A stretch of 64,000 nt of DNA from DASSJF01 sp035934535 (lineage in GTDB: Bacteria > Sysuimicrobiota > Sysuimicrobiia > Sysuimicrobiales > Segetimicrobiaceae): assembly GCA_035934535.1 (NCBI GenBank), contig DASYXS010000091.1, forward strand, positions 60,647 through 124,646, written 5' to 3'. Both the position numbers and the translations under genes were made by a program. Positions 1-7,895 of this stretch are shown here, in pieces; the first letter of the stretch is position 1; each line of letters begins with the position of its first letter. The notes under the pieces are model-generated. The model was not told the DNA's origin and ran no database searches. It saw nothing but the letters and a program-made list of their open reading frames with translations.

Positions 1-336
1 AACACGGCGTGGCGGAACACCGGGTTCCGCGGGTTCGCCGATTACATGGAAACACCGGAGTTTGCGGAGGCCCTCGCCGAACTGCGCGCGCTCGCCAGGG
101 ACGCCGGACCGGTCGCGATCATGTGCGCCGAGGCGGTGCCGTGGCGCTGCCACCGCTCACTCGTGGCCGACGCCTTGATCGCCCGCGGCGACGAAGTGGT
201 GGACATCATGAACCCGGGTAAGGGCAGCCCGCACAAACTCACGCGGTGGGCCCGCGTCGAGGACAAACGCGTCACCTATCCGGGAGCGCCGCCGCCTGCA
301 CCCGCGTGCGCTTCGCCCCGCGCGGCAGATCCGTGA
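1..336 (+). CDS. DUF488-family protein, C-terminal fragment
   Basis: Partial gene cut by the left window edge; the reading frame is open from base 1 and ends at TGA 334-336, leaving 111 residues. The visible part carries the hallmark end of DUF488 proteins: a WRNTGFRGFADYM segment, then CAE...PWRCHRSL around residues 42-52, where Cys, Glu and the CHR motif are conserved. The cellular role of this family is not established. An internal ATG at 46 is conserved sequence rather than the true start. The last 20 or so residues are Pro/Ala-rich and not conserved-looking. The family call is confident; the function is unknown. Confidence 0.8.
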   Translation, partial: NTAWRNTGFRGFADYMETPEFAEALAELRALARDAGPVAIMCAEAVPWRCHRSLVADALIARGDEVVDIMNPGKGSPHKLTRWARVEDKRVTYPGAPPPAPACASPRAADP

Positions 337-360
337 CCTCATTCCCGAGGCGCGCGGCGT

Positions 361-942
361 TTAGTCCTCGGCTGACGGAGATCGCTTCTCGAAATCACTC
401 CGAGTGATTCGCATCAGGCGCACTTCCACACCTGTGTCGGGATCGATCGCCGCGGCCACGTAACGGAAGCCTGCTTTCTCGAATACGCGGATGGCAATAC
501 GGTTGCGCGGCGAGGGGTCGATGAAACACTCGTCGGTCGATTCGTCCCGAAAGGCGATTTCTTTGAGGAACTGCCGGAGGATCCTCGGTCCGAGTCCGCC
601 GTGGAGACACCGAACGTCACCGATGAAGAGATCGAGGCCCGCGCCGCCGTGCACATCCGCCAGGCCCCAGGCGCCGGACTGAACAGGATAGAGCTGAATG
701 TAGCCGATCGGCATCTCGTCCCGGCAGATGATATACGGGACAACGTCGGATGGCCCGGTCACCCGCGGGAGATACTTTTCGCGCACCTCATCGAGCGTCG
801 GTCCCGGCCGGTCCCACCACTCCAGCACGTGCGGTGCATTCAGCCATCGATGCAGCAAGTCCAAGTCGGACTCGGTGAGCCGGCGAAACGTCAAATCGCG
901 TTCGCCTACGCTGCCGGGGAGCGGAGAAGATACACCGCCCAC
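361..942 (-). CDS. GNAT-family N-acetyltransferase
   Basis: Predicted acetyl-CoA-dependent N-acetyltransferase, 193 aa if GTG 942 is used. The fold is recognisable from an N-terminal LTFRRLTESDLDLLHRWL segment, a central GLDLFIGD strand, the GGLGPRILRQFL acetyl-CoA loop and a C-terminal NRIAIRVFEKAGFR motif. It resembles the aminoglycoside 6'-acetyltransferase/siderophore-type subgroup (Acetyltransf_8), so a small amine or antibiotic substrate is possible but unproven. The longer open frame upstream (to 1491) is out-of-frame DUF2182 sequence. GTG 942 would overlap the end of the DUF2182 gene by 37 nt; a TTG at 894 is an alternative start. Being last in the DUF1326-DUF2182 run suggests cotranscription. 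Confidence 0.75.
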   Translation of the reverse strand: MGGVSSPLPGSVGERDLTFRRLTESDLDLLHRWLNAPHVLEWWDRPGPTLDEVREKYLPRVTGPSDVVPYIICRDEMPIGYIQLYPVQSGAWGLADVHGGAGLDLFIGDVRCLHGGLGPRILRQFLKEIAFRDESTDECFIDPSPRNRIAIRVFEKAGFRYVAAAIDPDTGVEVRLMRITRSDFEKRSPSAED

Positions 943-1694
943 GCGATCAGCAGCGCGCCGGTCGCGCGGCTCGGCCAAGGGCCGCGCCGCACCGCCTTCT
1001 CGAGGAGCACGAAAATCGCGAGGAGCGCCACCCACAGCAGGTTCATGACGCCGACGACAAAGAGCAGTGCCATCAGGGCCCAGCAACAGCCGATGCAATA
1101 GCCGCCGAAGCGAACACCCATCTGTGCGGCGCCCCAGGCGCCGTCCCGCCACTGCGTGAACAGAAAGCCGAGTGGCGACTGGCACCGGCTGAGGCACGCG
1201 TGCTTGAGCGGCGTGAATTGGTAGACGCCCGCGACCGCGAGTAAGGCGGCGGCCAAAGGGAGGCGCGTCACCGCAAGCTGGGGCGACAGCACGAACGACG
1301 CCTGCATTGCCCACTGGAACCCGGCGGCCAGCCAGCTCCAGACGAGCCAGATGGCCAGGAAGCCCGCGACAAAAAGTGCAGCGGGGCCGCCTAGCCCGTG
1401 CGCCGCGGCGCGTGACCGCTGCACCCCGGAGAAGAACAGCAGCATCGGTGTCGCGGACGGCAGCATCATCGCGATCATCATGACGCTCCACATCGCACCG
1501 GCGGCGAGCAGATCAGGGAAGTTCCAGGGCATCGGCCGCGGCATGGCCATGGCCATGCTCATGCCGGCGCCTGTGCCGTGCGTCATCGCGCCGGCTCGCC
1601 GCCACAGGTCAAACCACGCCAGCGCCGTGAGACCGCCGGTGCCGGCGAGCGAGACCAGGTAGATATCGCGGGCTAGGGCGGTTATCCGACCCAC
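906..1694 (-). CDS. DUF2182 metal-binding integral membrane protein
   Basis: A 262-aa multi-spanning inner-membrane protein of the DUF2182/COG5486 family, described as a predicted metal-binding membrane protein. About six hydrophobic segments are visible. Diagnostic features are a Met-rich external segment (residues ~40-55, MSMAMAMPRPM), the MWSVMMIAMMLPSA helix, and KHACLSRCQSP plus GYCIGCCW, whose His/Cys residues are plausible metal ligands. The start overlaps the end of the DUF1326 gene by 13 nt, so the two are probably translated together; these families are commonly paired in genomes. Substrate and exact function remain unknown; copper or another soft metal is only an inference from the Met/Cys content. 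Confidence 0.85.
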   Translation of the reverse strand: MGRITALARDIYLVSLAGTGGLTALAWFDLWRRAGAMTHGTGAGMSMAMAMPRPMPWNFPDLLAAGAMWSVMMIAMMLPSATPMLLFFSGVQRSRAAAHGLGGPAALFVAGFLAIWLVWSWLAAGFQWAMQASFVLSPQLAVTRLPLAAALLAVAGVYQFTPLKHACLSRCQSPLGFLFTQWRDGAWGAAQMGVRFGGYCIGCCWALMALLFVVGVMNLLWVALLAIFVLLEKAVRRGPWPSRATGALLIAWAVYLLRSPAA

Positions 1695-2290
1695 GAGAAC
1701 GGCGCCGAGTGGCCGTTCTTGCCGGCGTTCATAAATTCGAGGCCAAAGGCTTTCACGCGGGACTTCGTGGCTCGGGCCACCGTCAGAGTCGAGTTGGCGG
1801 GATGGAAGATGCCGGTGATCTTCGACGCTTCACCGGTCTTGCTCTGCGGCGGCACGAGATCTTCGATTTCAATGTCCACGGCCGTGCCGATCTTCACGGA
1901 ATGCCGGTGACCGTCATTCTTGTATTGGATCGGTGCCGTTTCCACCCCCAGCATTTCGCCGATCAGCGGCGCCAGTCCGGCCATCGGGCCGCCCATCTGT
2001 CCCGAAAACACCGCGCCGAGCTTCTCGGCCTGCGGTTTGGAGGCGGCGGCATCCATAAACACGCCGACCCGCCAGTTCCCGTCGTGCATCATCGCGGGCG
2101 TGTCGGCGAGGACCGCAACGCTGAGGTTGCCGACATCGACGCCGTCTATCTTGCCGGAGTCGACATGAAACGCGAGCAGGACACGGCAGCGATCCTTGTC
2201 GGCCGGCAGGGTGAGGCTCGAGGCGCTGCACGGGCAGACGACGTCGCAATTGCAGTTCTCGAAATAGGTCCCCTTCAGTTGCCACGCCAT
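1682..2290 (-). CDS. DUF1326 domain protein
   Basis: A 202-aa soluble protein covering the whole DUF1326/COG5588 domain. The N-terminus (MAWQLKGTYFENCNCDVVCPC) has the family's invariant cysteine cluster, likely a metal or redox site. The middle contains HDGNWRVGVF and GPMAGLAPLIGE segments typical of the family. It starts at ATG 2290 with a GAGGGG-type ribosome site about 10 nt upstream and overlaps the downstream DUF2182 gene by 13 nt. The pair probably acts together at the membrane, but no reaction is known. Confidence 0.85.
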   Translation of the reverse strand: MAWQLKGTYFENCNCDVVCPCSASSLTLPADKDRCRVLLAFHVDSGKIDGVDVGNLSVAVLADTPAMMHDGNWRVGVFMDAAASKPQAEKLGAVFSGQMGGPMAGLAPLIGEMLGVETAPIQYKNDGHRHSVKIGTAVDIEIEDLVPPQSKTGEASKITGIFHPANSTLTVARATKSRVKAFGLEFMNAGKNGHSAPFSWVG

Positions 2291-2394
2291 TGTCGGTCAC
2301 CCCTCTCGTCTGGACCTGGCCTGCCGGCAACGACACCGTGTCTCGTACGCGGGGCGCGACCGCCGTTCCTGGGTCTTCGGCGATCGACCGCCAT

Positions 2395-3297
2395 CTAGGC
2401 ACCCCGCAGCCGCGGGTCGAGCGCGTCGCGCAGCCAGTCGCCGACGAGATTGAAGCTCAGCACGACGACAAAGACGGCAAGACCGGGTAGGGTCGCGACG
2501 TGCGGTGCCACGGAAAGAAACTGCTGGCCGTTCGCGAGCATCGTGCCCCAGTCGGCGGTCGGCGGCTGCGTGCCGAGGCCGAGGAAGCTGAGTCCCGACG
2601 TGGCCACGATCTTGGCGCCGATGTCGAGCGTGCCGGTGACGATGATCGGGGCGAGCACGTTCGGTAGGATGTGCTGTCCGACGATGCGCCGGTTGCGGGC
2701 GCCCATCGCGCGTGCGGCCTGGACGTAGTCGTGCTCGCGGATCGCCAGCACCGCGCCCCGGATCAGCCGGATGTAGATCGGCATGCCGACGATCGTGATC
2801 GCGAGCATCGCGTGGAAGAGCCCGGGTCCGAGGGCGGCGACGAGCGCGATCGCAAGCAGAATGTACGGGAACGCCTGGAGGATCTCCGCCCCCCGCATGA
2901 TCCAGTGGTCGAGCCGGCCGCCGTAGAATCCCGCGGCGAGTCCGAGGGTGGTTCCGGCGACGAGCGCGCCCGCCATCGACCCGACGCCGGCCAGCAGTGA
3001 GACGCGGCCGCCCCAGATGAGCCGGCTCAGGAGGTCGCGCCCGAACTCATCGGTCCCCAGCGGATGGTCGGAAGTGCGTCCCCACTGCAGCCGCTCGGAC
3101 GTCGCGATGGTGTTGGGATTCGCAATCGGCAGGAACGGCGCGGCGACCGCTAGCGCGGCCAGCAGCAGCACGACGGAGAGGGCGGCGAGAACCGCGACGT
3201 TGCCGCGGAGCCCGCGCAGGAGCCGGCGGCCCGCACCGTCCGGTCTCGGACGGACGCCCGCGGCGGTGGGCGCCCGGGTGATCGCGGCTTCATGCAC
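2395..3297 (-). CDS. dppC: ABC transporter permease, DppC/OppC type (cassette 1)
   Basis: Inner-membrane permease of a peptide/nickel-type (PepT) ABC importer, 300 aa. The N-terminal GTDEFGRDLLSR motif is diagnostic of the DppC half, and the cytoplasmic EAA-like loop (DYVQAARAMGARNRRIV) contacts the ATPase. About six membrane segments follow the usual DppC order, ending in GDWLRDALDPRLRG. GTG 3297 is the likely start, 9 nt after the DppB stop. It belongs to the minus-strand set creatininase, decayed amidohydrolase, SBP, DppB, DppC. No ATPase gene follows, so subunits must come from elsewhere. Confidence 0.9.
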   Translation of the reverse strand: MHEAAITRAPTAAGVRPRPDGAGRRLLRGLRGNVAVLAALSVVLLLAALAVAAPFLPIANPNTIATSERLQWGRTSDHPLGTDEFGRDLLSRLIWGGRVSLLAGVGSMAGALVAGTTLGLAAGFYGGRLDHWIMRGAEILQAFPYILLAIALVAALGPGLFHAMLAITIVGMPIYIRLIRGAVLAIREHDYVQAARAMGARNRRIVGQHILPNVLAPIIVTGTLDIGAKIVATSGLSFLGLGTQPPTADWGTMLANGQQFLSVAPHVATLPGLAVFVVVLSFNLVGDWLRDALDPRLRGA

Positions 3298-3306
3298 GCC
3301 CGAATC

Positions 3307-4263
3307 TCACGATTCGTAGCGGATGCGCGGGTCGAGCAGCGTGTACGACAGGTCCGTGGCAAGGTTCACGAGCACGAAGAGCCCCGCAACCAGCAGCACG
3401 CCGCCCTGCACGGTCGGAAAGTCGCGCGACAGGATCGCGGTGACGAGCATCGTGCCGATCCCGGGCCATGAGAAGACGGTCTCGGTCAGGATCGCGCCGC
3501 TCAGCAAGAACCCCATCTGCACGCCGATGATCGTAATGACGGGAATCAGGGCGTTCTTCAGGCCGTGCCGGCGGAGTACCTGGCCGTCGCGCAAGCCCTT
3601 GGCCCGCGCCGTACGCATGTAGTCCTGATGGACCACCTCGAGAACGCTCGAGCGCGTGATTCTCGCGACGATGCCGCTCGAGGCCGCGCCGAGCGTGACC
3701 GCCGGCAGGATAAGGTGGGCGAGCGTGTCGAGCGGGCCGCCGCCGAACGGCGAGTGCATCCCGCCCGCCGGGAGCAGCCGCAGCCAGACCGAGAACACAT
3801 AGATCAGCACGATGCCGAGCCAGAACACCGGCACGCTCACGCCGACGAGCGCGAGCAGCATGCTCAGACGGTCGGCCGCCGAGTTGCGCCGCCACCCGGC
3901 GAGTACGCCGGCCGCGATGCCGACGACGCTGGAGACCAGCAGCGCCGCGCCGGTGAGGAGTGCCGTCGCCTTCAGCTTCAAGAACGCCTCCGCGAGCACC
4001 GGCCGGTGCATCGTGATGGAGCGGCCGAAATCCCCATGGAGCACGCGGCCCAGCCACAATGCGTACTGGACGTAGAGCGGGGCGGTGAGGCCCAGTTCCC
4101 GGCGCAGCCGTGACAGGTCGTCCACGGTCGCCACGGGGCCCAAGAGCAGCATCGCCGGATCGCCCGGCGTCAGCCGGAGGACCAGGAACACGACGATCGA
4201 AATCCCCAGCAACACCCAGACGAGCGCGACTAACCGCTGTGCCAGGAACGCGCCGCCCCGCAT
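3307..4263 (-). CDS. dppB: ABC transporter permease, DppB/OppB type (cassette 1)
   Basis: First permease of the same peptide-type importer, 318 aa, with the typical DppB N-terminus (QRLVALVWVLLGISIVVF), the LTPGDPA motif after the first helix and a large periplasmic loop. The EAA-like loop is DYMRTARAKGLRDGQVLRRH, and the TETVFSWPGIG segment near residue 260 is a DppB hallmark. It starts at ATG 4263 close to an AGGGGAG sequence. It pairs with the DppC directly downstream; substrate specificity is set by the SBP gene upstream and cannot be read from the permease. Confidence 0.92.
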   Translation of the reverse strand: MRGGAFLAQRLVALVWVLLGISIVVFLVLRLTPGDPAMLLLGPVATVDDLSRLRRELGLTAPLYVQYALWLGRVLHGDFGRSITMHRPVLAEAFLKLKATALLTGAALLVSSVVGIAAGVLAGWRRNSAADRLSMLLALVGVSVPVFWLGIVLIYVFSVWLRLLPAGGMHSPFGGGPLDTLAHLILPAVTLGAASSGIVARITRSSVLEVVHQDYMRTARAKGLRDGQVLRRHGLKNALIPVITIIGVQMGFLLSGAILTETVFSWPGIGTMLVTAILSRDFPTVQGGVLLVAGLFVLVNLATDLSYTLLDPRIRYES

Positions 4264-4300
4264 CTCCCCTCGGTCCCGGTTGCCCCCGGCCGTCCCGCTG

Positions 4301-5872
4301 CTACTGCCGGTAGGCGGTGTTCACATGGATATCCTGGTCCGCGCCCAGATAGAAGCCCTTGACGCTCGACTTCGTCACCATCACCCAGAGCTGGTGGTCC
4401 ACAAAAATCCACGGCGCGTCGTCGGTCAGAAGCTTCTCGGCCTGGAAGTAGATCTTCTTGCGCAGCGCCTGGTCGGTGTACTTCCGTCCGGCGTCGAGCA
4501 GGGCGTCGAACTGGTCGTTCTTGTACAGCGCGCGGTTCGGGCCGTTCGGCGTCCACTGACTGCTGTGGAACAACGGATACAGGACAAAATCCGGATCGGG
4601 CTGGCCCGCCGCCCAGGACAGCGCGAACAGGTCTTGTTCGCGGGTCGTGAGGCGCTTGAGGTACGAGCCCCACTCCATCGTCTGAATGTTGGCCGTCACG
4701 CCGATGGCCTTGAGGTTGGCCTGGATGACTGTGGCCATCGCCACCGGTGCCTCCATGCCGGATCCGGACTCGGGGACCCAGAAGTTTACCGTGAACCCGT
4801 TGGAAAAACCGGCCTCGGCCAGCAGCTGCTTGGCCTTCGCCGGGTTGTACGGATAGCGGGTCACGTCGGGGTTATAGCCCCAGGTTCCGGGGTTGATCGG
4901 GCTGATCGCCGGGATCGCCGTCCCCTTCAGCACGTCGCGCGTGATCGCCGTCTTGTCGACCGCGTAGTTGAGCGCCTGCCGGACGCGCTTGTCGCGCAGC
5001 GGGCCGTGCGTCGTGTTCATCCCCACATACCACACGTGGATGGCGGGGTGCTTCACCACGGTGAATTGAGGGTTCTTGTCGAGGGCGGCGATGCTGTCGG
5101 GCGGCAGGTCGGTGATCAAGTCGAGCGTGCCGTTTTGGAGCTGCGCGAGCAGCGCCTGGGTGTCGGACGCCCAGCGAAACGCGATCTTCTGGAGGCGCGG
5201 CGCCTTCCCCCAATAGTTCGGATTGCGCTCCATCAGGATCTGATTGCCGCGGTCCCACCCGGCGAACTTGAAGGGCCCGGTCCCCACCGGCTGCGTGGCG
5301 AAGTCCTTGCCCAGTTTGTTGTACGCTGTCGGGCTGACGATGCCCGCCGCCGCGCCCTGCATGATGCCGAGGAAAGACGCGCGCGGTTCCTTGAGGACGA
5401 ATTTCACCGTATGATCGTCGACCACCACGATGTCCTTCACGGTGCCGAAGTTGTAATTCGCGTATGGGAACCATCCGAGCTTGTGCGCGGCCGACTCGCC
5501 GTTGATCTGCCGGTCGATGGAGAACCGGACCGCCTCCGCGTTCATCGGCGTCCCGTCAGAGAACTTTACGTTCGGCCTCAGCTTGAAGGTGTACTCGAGG
5601 CCGTCTGGAGACACCGACCACGACGTCGCCAGATTCGGCCCGAGCGTCGTGGACCCCGGGGCGAAGTCGATCAGCGTTTCGACGACCCGCCGCCCGGCGC
5701 GCGTCGAGTTGAAGTCGGTGACCTGCGCAGGATCGAGGTTGACGGGCTCCGCGACGAGCCCCACGACGAGCGTTTGGTCCGCGGCGAGGCCGGGATGGGA
5801 GAACGCGATCGGCCCGAACAGGAGCGTGACGGCGGCCAACAACGCAAGGACACGACGGACGCCTACGGTCAT
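4301..5872 (-). CDS. Family 5 extracellular solute-binding protein (cassette 1)
   Basis: Secreted substrate-binding protein (SBP_bac_5) that delivers a peptide-like or other organic ligand to the DppB/DppC pair, 523 aa. ATG 5872 is chosen because a strong GGGGAGGAG site lies 6 nt upstream; an open frame further upstream is fortuitous. The N-terminus is a Sec signal peptide (VRRVLALLAAVTLLFGPIAF, cleavage near AADQTL). Typical family blocks are EPVNLDPAQ, the TFKLRPNVKFSDG segment, VGTGPFKFAGW and the C-terminal WIFVDHQLWV. The ligand is unknown; linkage to a creatininase and an amidohydrolase hints at a cyclic amide or modified peptide. Confidence 0.92.
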   Translation of the reverse strand: MTVGVRRVLALLAAVTLLFGPIAFSHPGLAADQTLVVGLVAEPVNLDPAQVTDFNSTRAGRRVVETLIDFAPGSTTLGPNLATSWSVSPDGLEYTFKLRPNVKFSDGTPMNAEAVRFSIDRQINGESAAHKLGWFPYANYNFGTVKDIVVVDDHTVKFVLKEPRASFLGIMQGAAAGIVSPTAYNKLGKDFATQPVGTGPFKFAGWDRGNQILMERNPNYWGKAPRLQKIAFRWASDTQALLAQLQNGTLDLITDLPPDSIAALDKNPQFTVVKHPAIHVWYVGMNTTHGPLRDKRVRQALNYAVDKTAITRDVLKGTAIPAISPINPGTWGYNPDVTRYPYNPAKAKQLLAEAGFSNGFTVNFWVPESGSGMEAPVAMATVIQANLKAIGVTANIQTMEWGSYLKRLTTREQDLFALSWAAGQPDPDFVLYPLFHSSQWTPNGPNRALYKNDQFDALLDAGRKYTDQALRKKIYFQAEKLLTDDAPWIFVDHQLWVMVTKSSVKGFYLGADQDIHVNTAYRQ

Positions 5873-6076
5873 GGGCTCCTCCCCTGCGCGGCCCGTCGAG
5901 GCGGCGGCCGCGGCGGTGTTGTACGTACTTGTGCCGGCCGATTCATGGGCCTGCGGGCATCTTTGGCTCACGCCGTAGGCCCAGAGCCGGGATGCGCCGG
6001 CCGGCAAGAAATTAAAGCGGGGATTCCGTGGGGGGGAAGGTTTTCCTCCCGTTCCGAGAGACCGCGCGGTGCGGCG

Positions 6077-6976
6077 CTAGACAAAGTCTGCGGCGCCCGG
6101 GCCGCGCACGACGGTCCCGGCGCGCATGACGAAGGCGGGCCGGCGCAGGAGGTCGAGGTCTTCCAGCGGGTCGCTCGGACAGGCCCTCGCGGAGCGCGCC
6201 CGTCTCGTGTTCGAGGCCCAACGCCGCCGCGGCGTCGGAGGTCGCCGCCGCGAACGCGTCCACGTTGGACAGGCCCGTCTCCGCAAGCAGGACCATCTCC
6301 GTGACGAGCCCGTCGAAGGGCGTGAACCGCCAGCCCGCGTCGGTGCCGGCGATCAGGCGCACCCCGGCCTTGCGGAGGCGCGCGATGTTGTCGACGGTGC
6401 CGTCGAACATCCTGCGCGAGCGGTCGAGCGCCGCCTGGTCTTCCGGGCTGCGCGGGTCCCGGGCGGTCAAACGGTCGATCGCGTAGCGGCCGACGGACAG
6501 GGTCGCCGCGACCGGGGTCCCCGCCCGCGCGAGCGCGTCCGCGATGCGGGGGTCGTGCTCCCGGCGGCCCGCGGCGTCGACGACGAAGTTCGCGTGCTCG
6601 ATCTGATCGGCGCCCGCGGCCAGCGCGCGCTCGATCGCGGTTCCGCAGAGGCAGTGGATGCCGGCGCGGCGGCCGAGCGCGTGCGCCTCGTCGACGGCGG
6701 CGCGAACCTCGGCCTCCGAGTACGACGGCCGCCACGACATGGTCCCGATCGTCCCGCCGCCCGAGCCCAATCGCCACGAGCGTCCCGCCGGGCTCCCGGA
6801 CCGTCTCCTCGAACGGCGTGCCGTCGCCCGGCAGCATGAGATGCACGTGCGTGTCGATGAGGCTGGGCAGCAGCGTGCACGAGCGCCGCCCGTTCGACCG
6901 GGGCGGCGCCGGTGCCGTCGAGGAGCCGCGCCGCGCGCAGGACGTGCCGATCGCCCGCCGAGCCTGTGGGTGCCAT
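6077..6976 (-). pseudogene. Decayed amidohydrolase (three internal deletions)
   Basis: Remains of a cyclic amidohydrolase related to the intact gene at 12441-13697. Reading from ATG 6976, the frame matches the normal N-terminus (LRAARLLDGTGAAPVERAALV). It then jumps frame after loss of about 32 codons to TLLPSLIDTHVHLMLPGDGTP, and jumps again after loss of about 90 codons to GSGGGTIGTMSWRPSY. A third junction near 6175 lacks about 20 nt between GALREGL and DPLEDLDLL. The longest surviving frame (6012-6770) lacks the HVH metal site, so no active enzyme should be made. It sits between the creatininase and SBP genes of cassette 1. Assembly error is possible but three separate junctions argue for real decay. 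Confidence 0.8.
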
Positions 6977-6984
6977 GGCCCCGG

Positions 6985-7746
6985 CTACCGCGCCAGGTCG
7001 CCGGCTTCGATCATCGAGGCGAGGCGTTCGATCCGCTCGGCGAACATCTTCTCGCCCAGCGCCGCGGTGGAGCCGCGCGCGTCGCCCAGGATGCCGGTGG
7101 GGCTCATCTCGTTCATCGGCGGCGGAACCTTCGAACGCCACCGGATCGACGCGTCGCCGGTGAAGCCTTCGCACGCCTTTTCCATGTGGACGAGGTCGGA
7201 CCGGTGGGCGAGCATCATGGAGGTCTCGCCCTGCGCCGCGTGGACGCCGAGCTTGGCCATGTCGAGGCCCTCGCGGGCCGCGAAGGCGCGCGTGTGCTGC
7301 AGCCACTCGTCGAAGTCGGTCACCGCAGAAATCCGCAGAGCCGCGTGTTCCTTGCGAAGGCGCGGCAGCGCGTTCCGCAGCGCGCGATAGTTGCCCCCAT
7401 GGCTGCACAGCAGAATGATCTCGCGGAAGCCGTGGCGGGCCAGCGACCGGCAGACGTCCTCGATCGTCGTCTCGAGCGTGGATTCCTCGATGCTGACCGT
7501 GCCGGCCATCGGCAGATGCCCCGCGGAGTAGCCGAGCGTGATGACCGGAGCCACGAGCGCATCCCCGAGGCGGCGGGCGAGCCGCAGGCCCGTCGCATAC
7601 CCGAGGTACGTGTCCGTCCCGATCGGGAGGTGCGGGCCGTGCTGTTCCATCGCGGCGAGCATGACGATGACGCGGCGCTTCCCGGCGGCGATCGCGTCGC
7701 GCACCTCGGGCCACGTCATCTCTTCGATCAGCAGGGTGTCTCGCAT
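6985..7746 (-). CDS. Creatininase-family amidohydrolase
   Basis: Metal-dependent amidohydrolase of the creatininase superfamily, 253 aa from ATG 7746, which has an AAAGGAG site about 8 nt upstream. Metal-binding and catalytic motifs are intact: AAMEQHGPHLPIGTD (Glu, His, Asp ligands), LCSHGGNYRAL, and GVHAAQGETSMM near residue 165. Family members open cyclic amides (creatinine) or act on formamides in cofactor pathways; the substrate here is not determined. It is the first gene of a minus-strand set with a decayed amidohydrolase and a peptide-type importer, suggesting catabolism of an imported amide compound. The longer upstream frame (to 7926) is not supported by a ribosome site. Confidence 0.88.
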   Translation of the reverse strand: MRDTLLIEEMTWPEVRDAIAAGKRRVIVMLAAMEQHGPHLPIGTDTYLGYATGLRLARRLGDALVAPVITLGYSAGHLPMAGTVSIEESTLETTIEDVCRSLARHGFREIILLCSHGGNYRALRNALPRLRKEHAALRISAVTDFDEWLQHTRAFAAREGLDMAKLGVHAAQGETSMMLAHRSDLVHMEKACEGFTGDASIRWRSKVPPPMNEMSPTGILGDARGSTAALGEKMFAERIERLASMIEAGDLAR

Positions 7747-7895
7747 CGGCACGCTCCTTTGAAGGTGCATCAGCGGCGGAGGCATCGCCGCGGTGCTCCC
7801 GAAATTTGGTTTCGCGGCGGCCGCATGGCTCTCCCGCGCCTCGGCCTCCCCGGCGCCAGCGGCACGCCGACGCCGTCCGGACGAGGAGGAACGCC

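Noticed and set aside
943..1491. N-terminal extension of the GNAT frame
   Set aside because: It reads the DUF2182 gene out of frame and has no domain character.
4085..6304. Long plus-strand open frame of 739 codons
   Set aside because: It runs antisense to the SBP gene of cassette 1 and has the Arg/Gly/Pro-rich composition of a GC-rich shadow frame.
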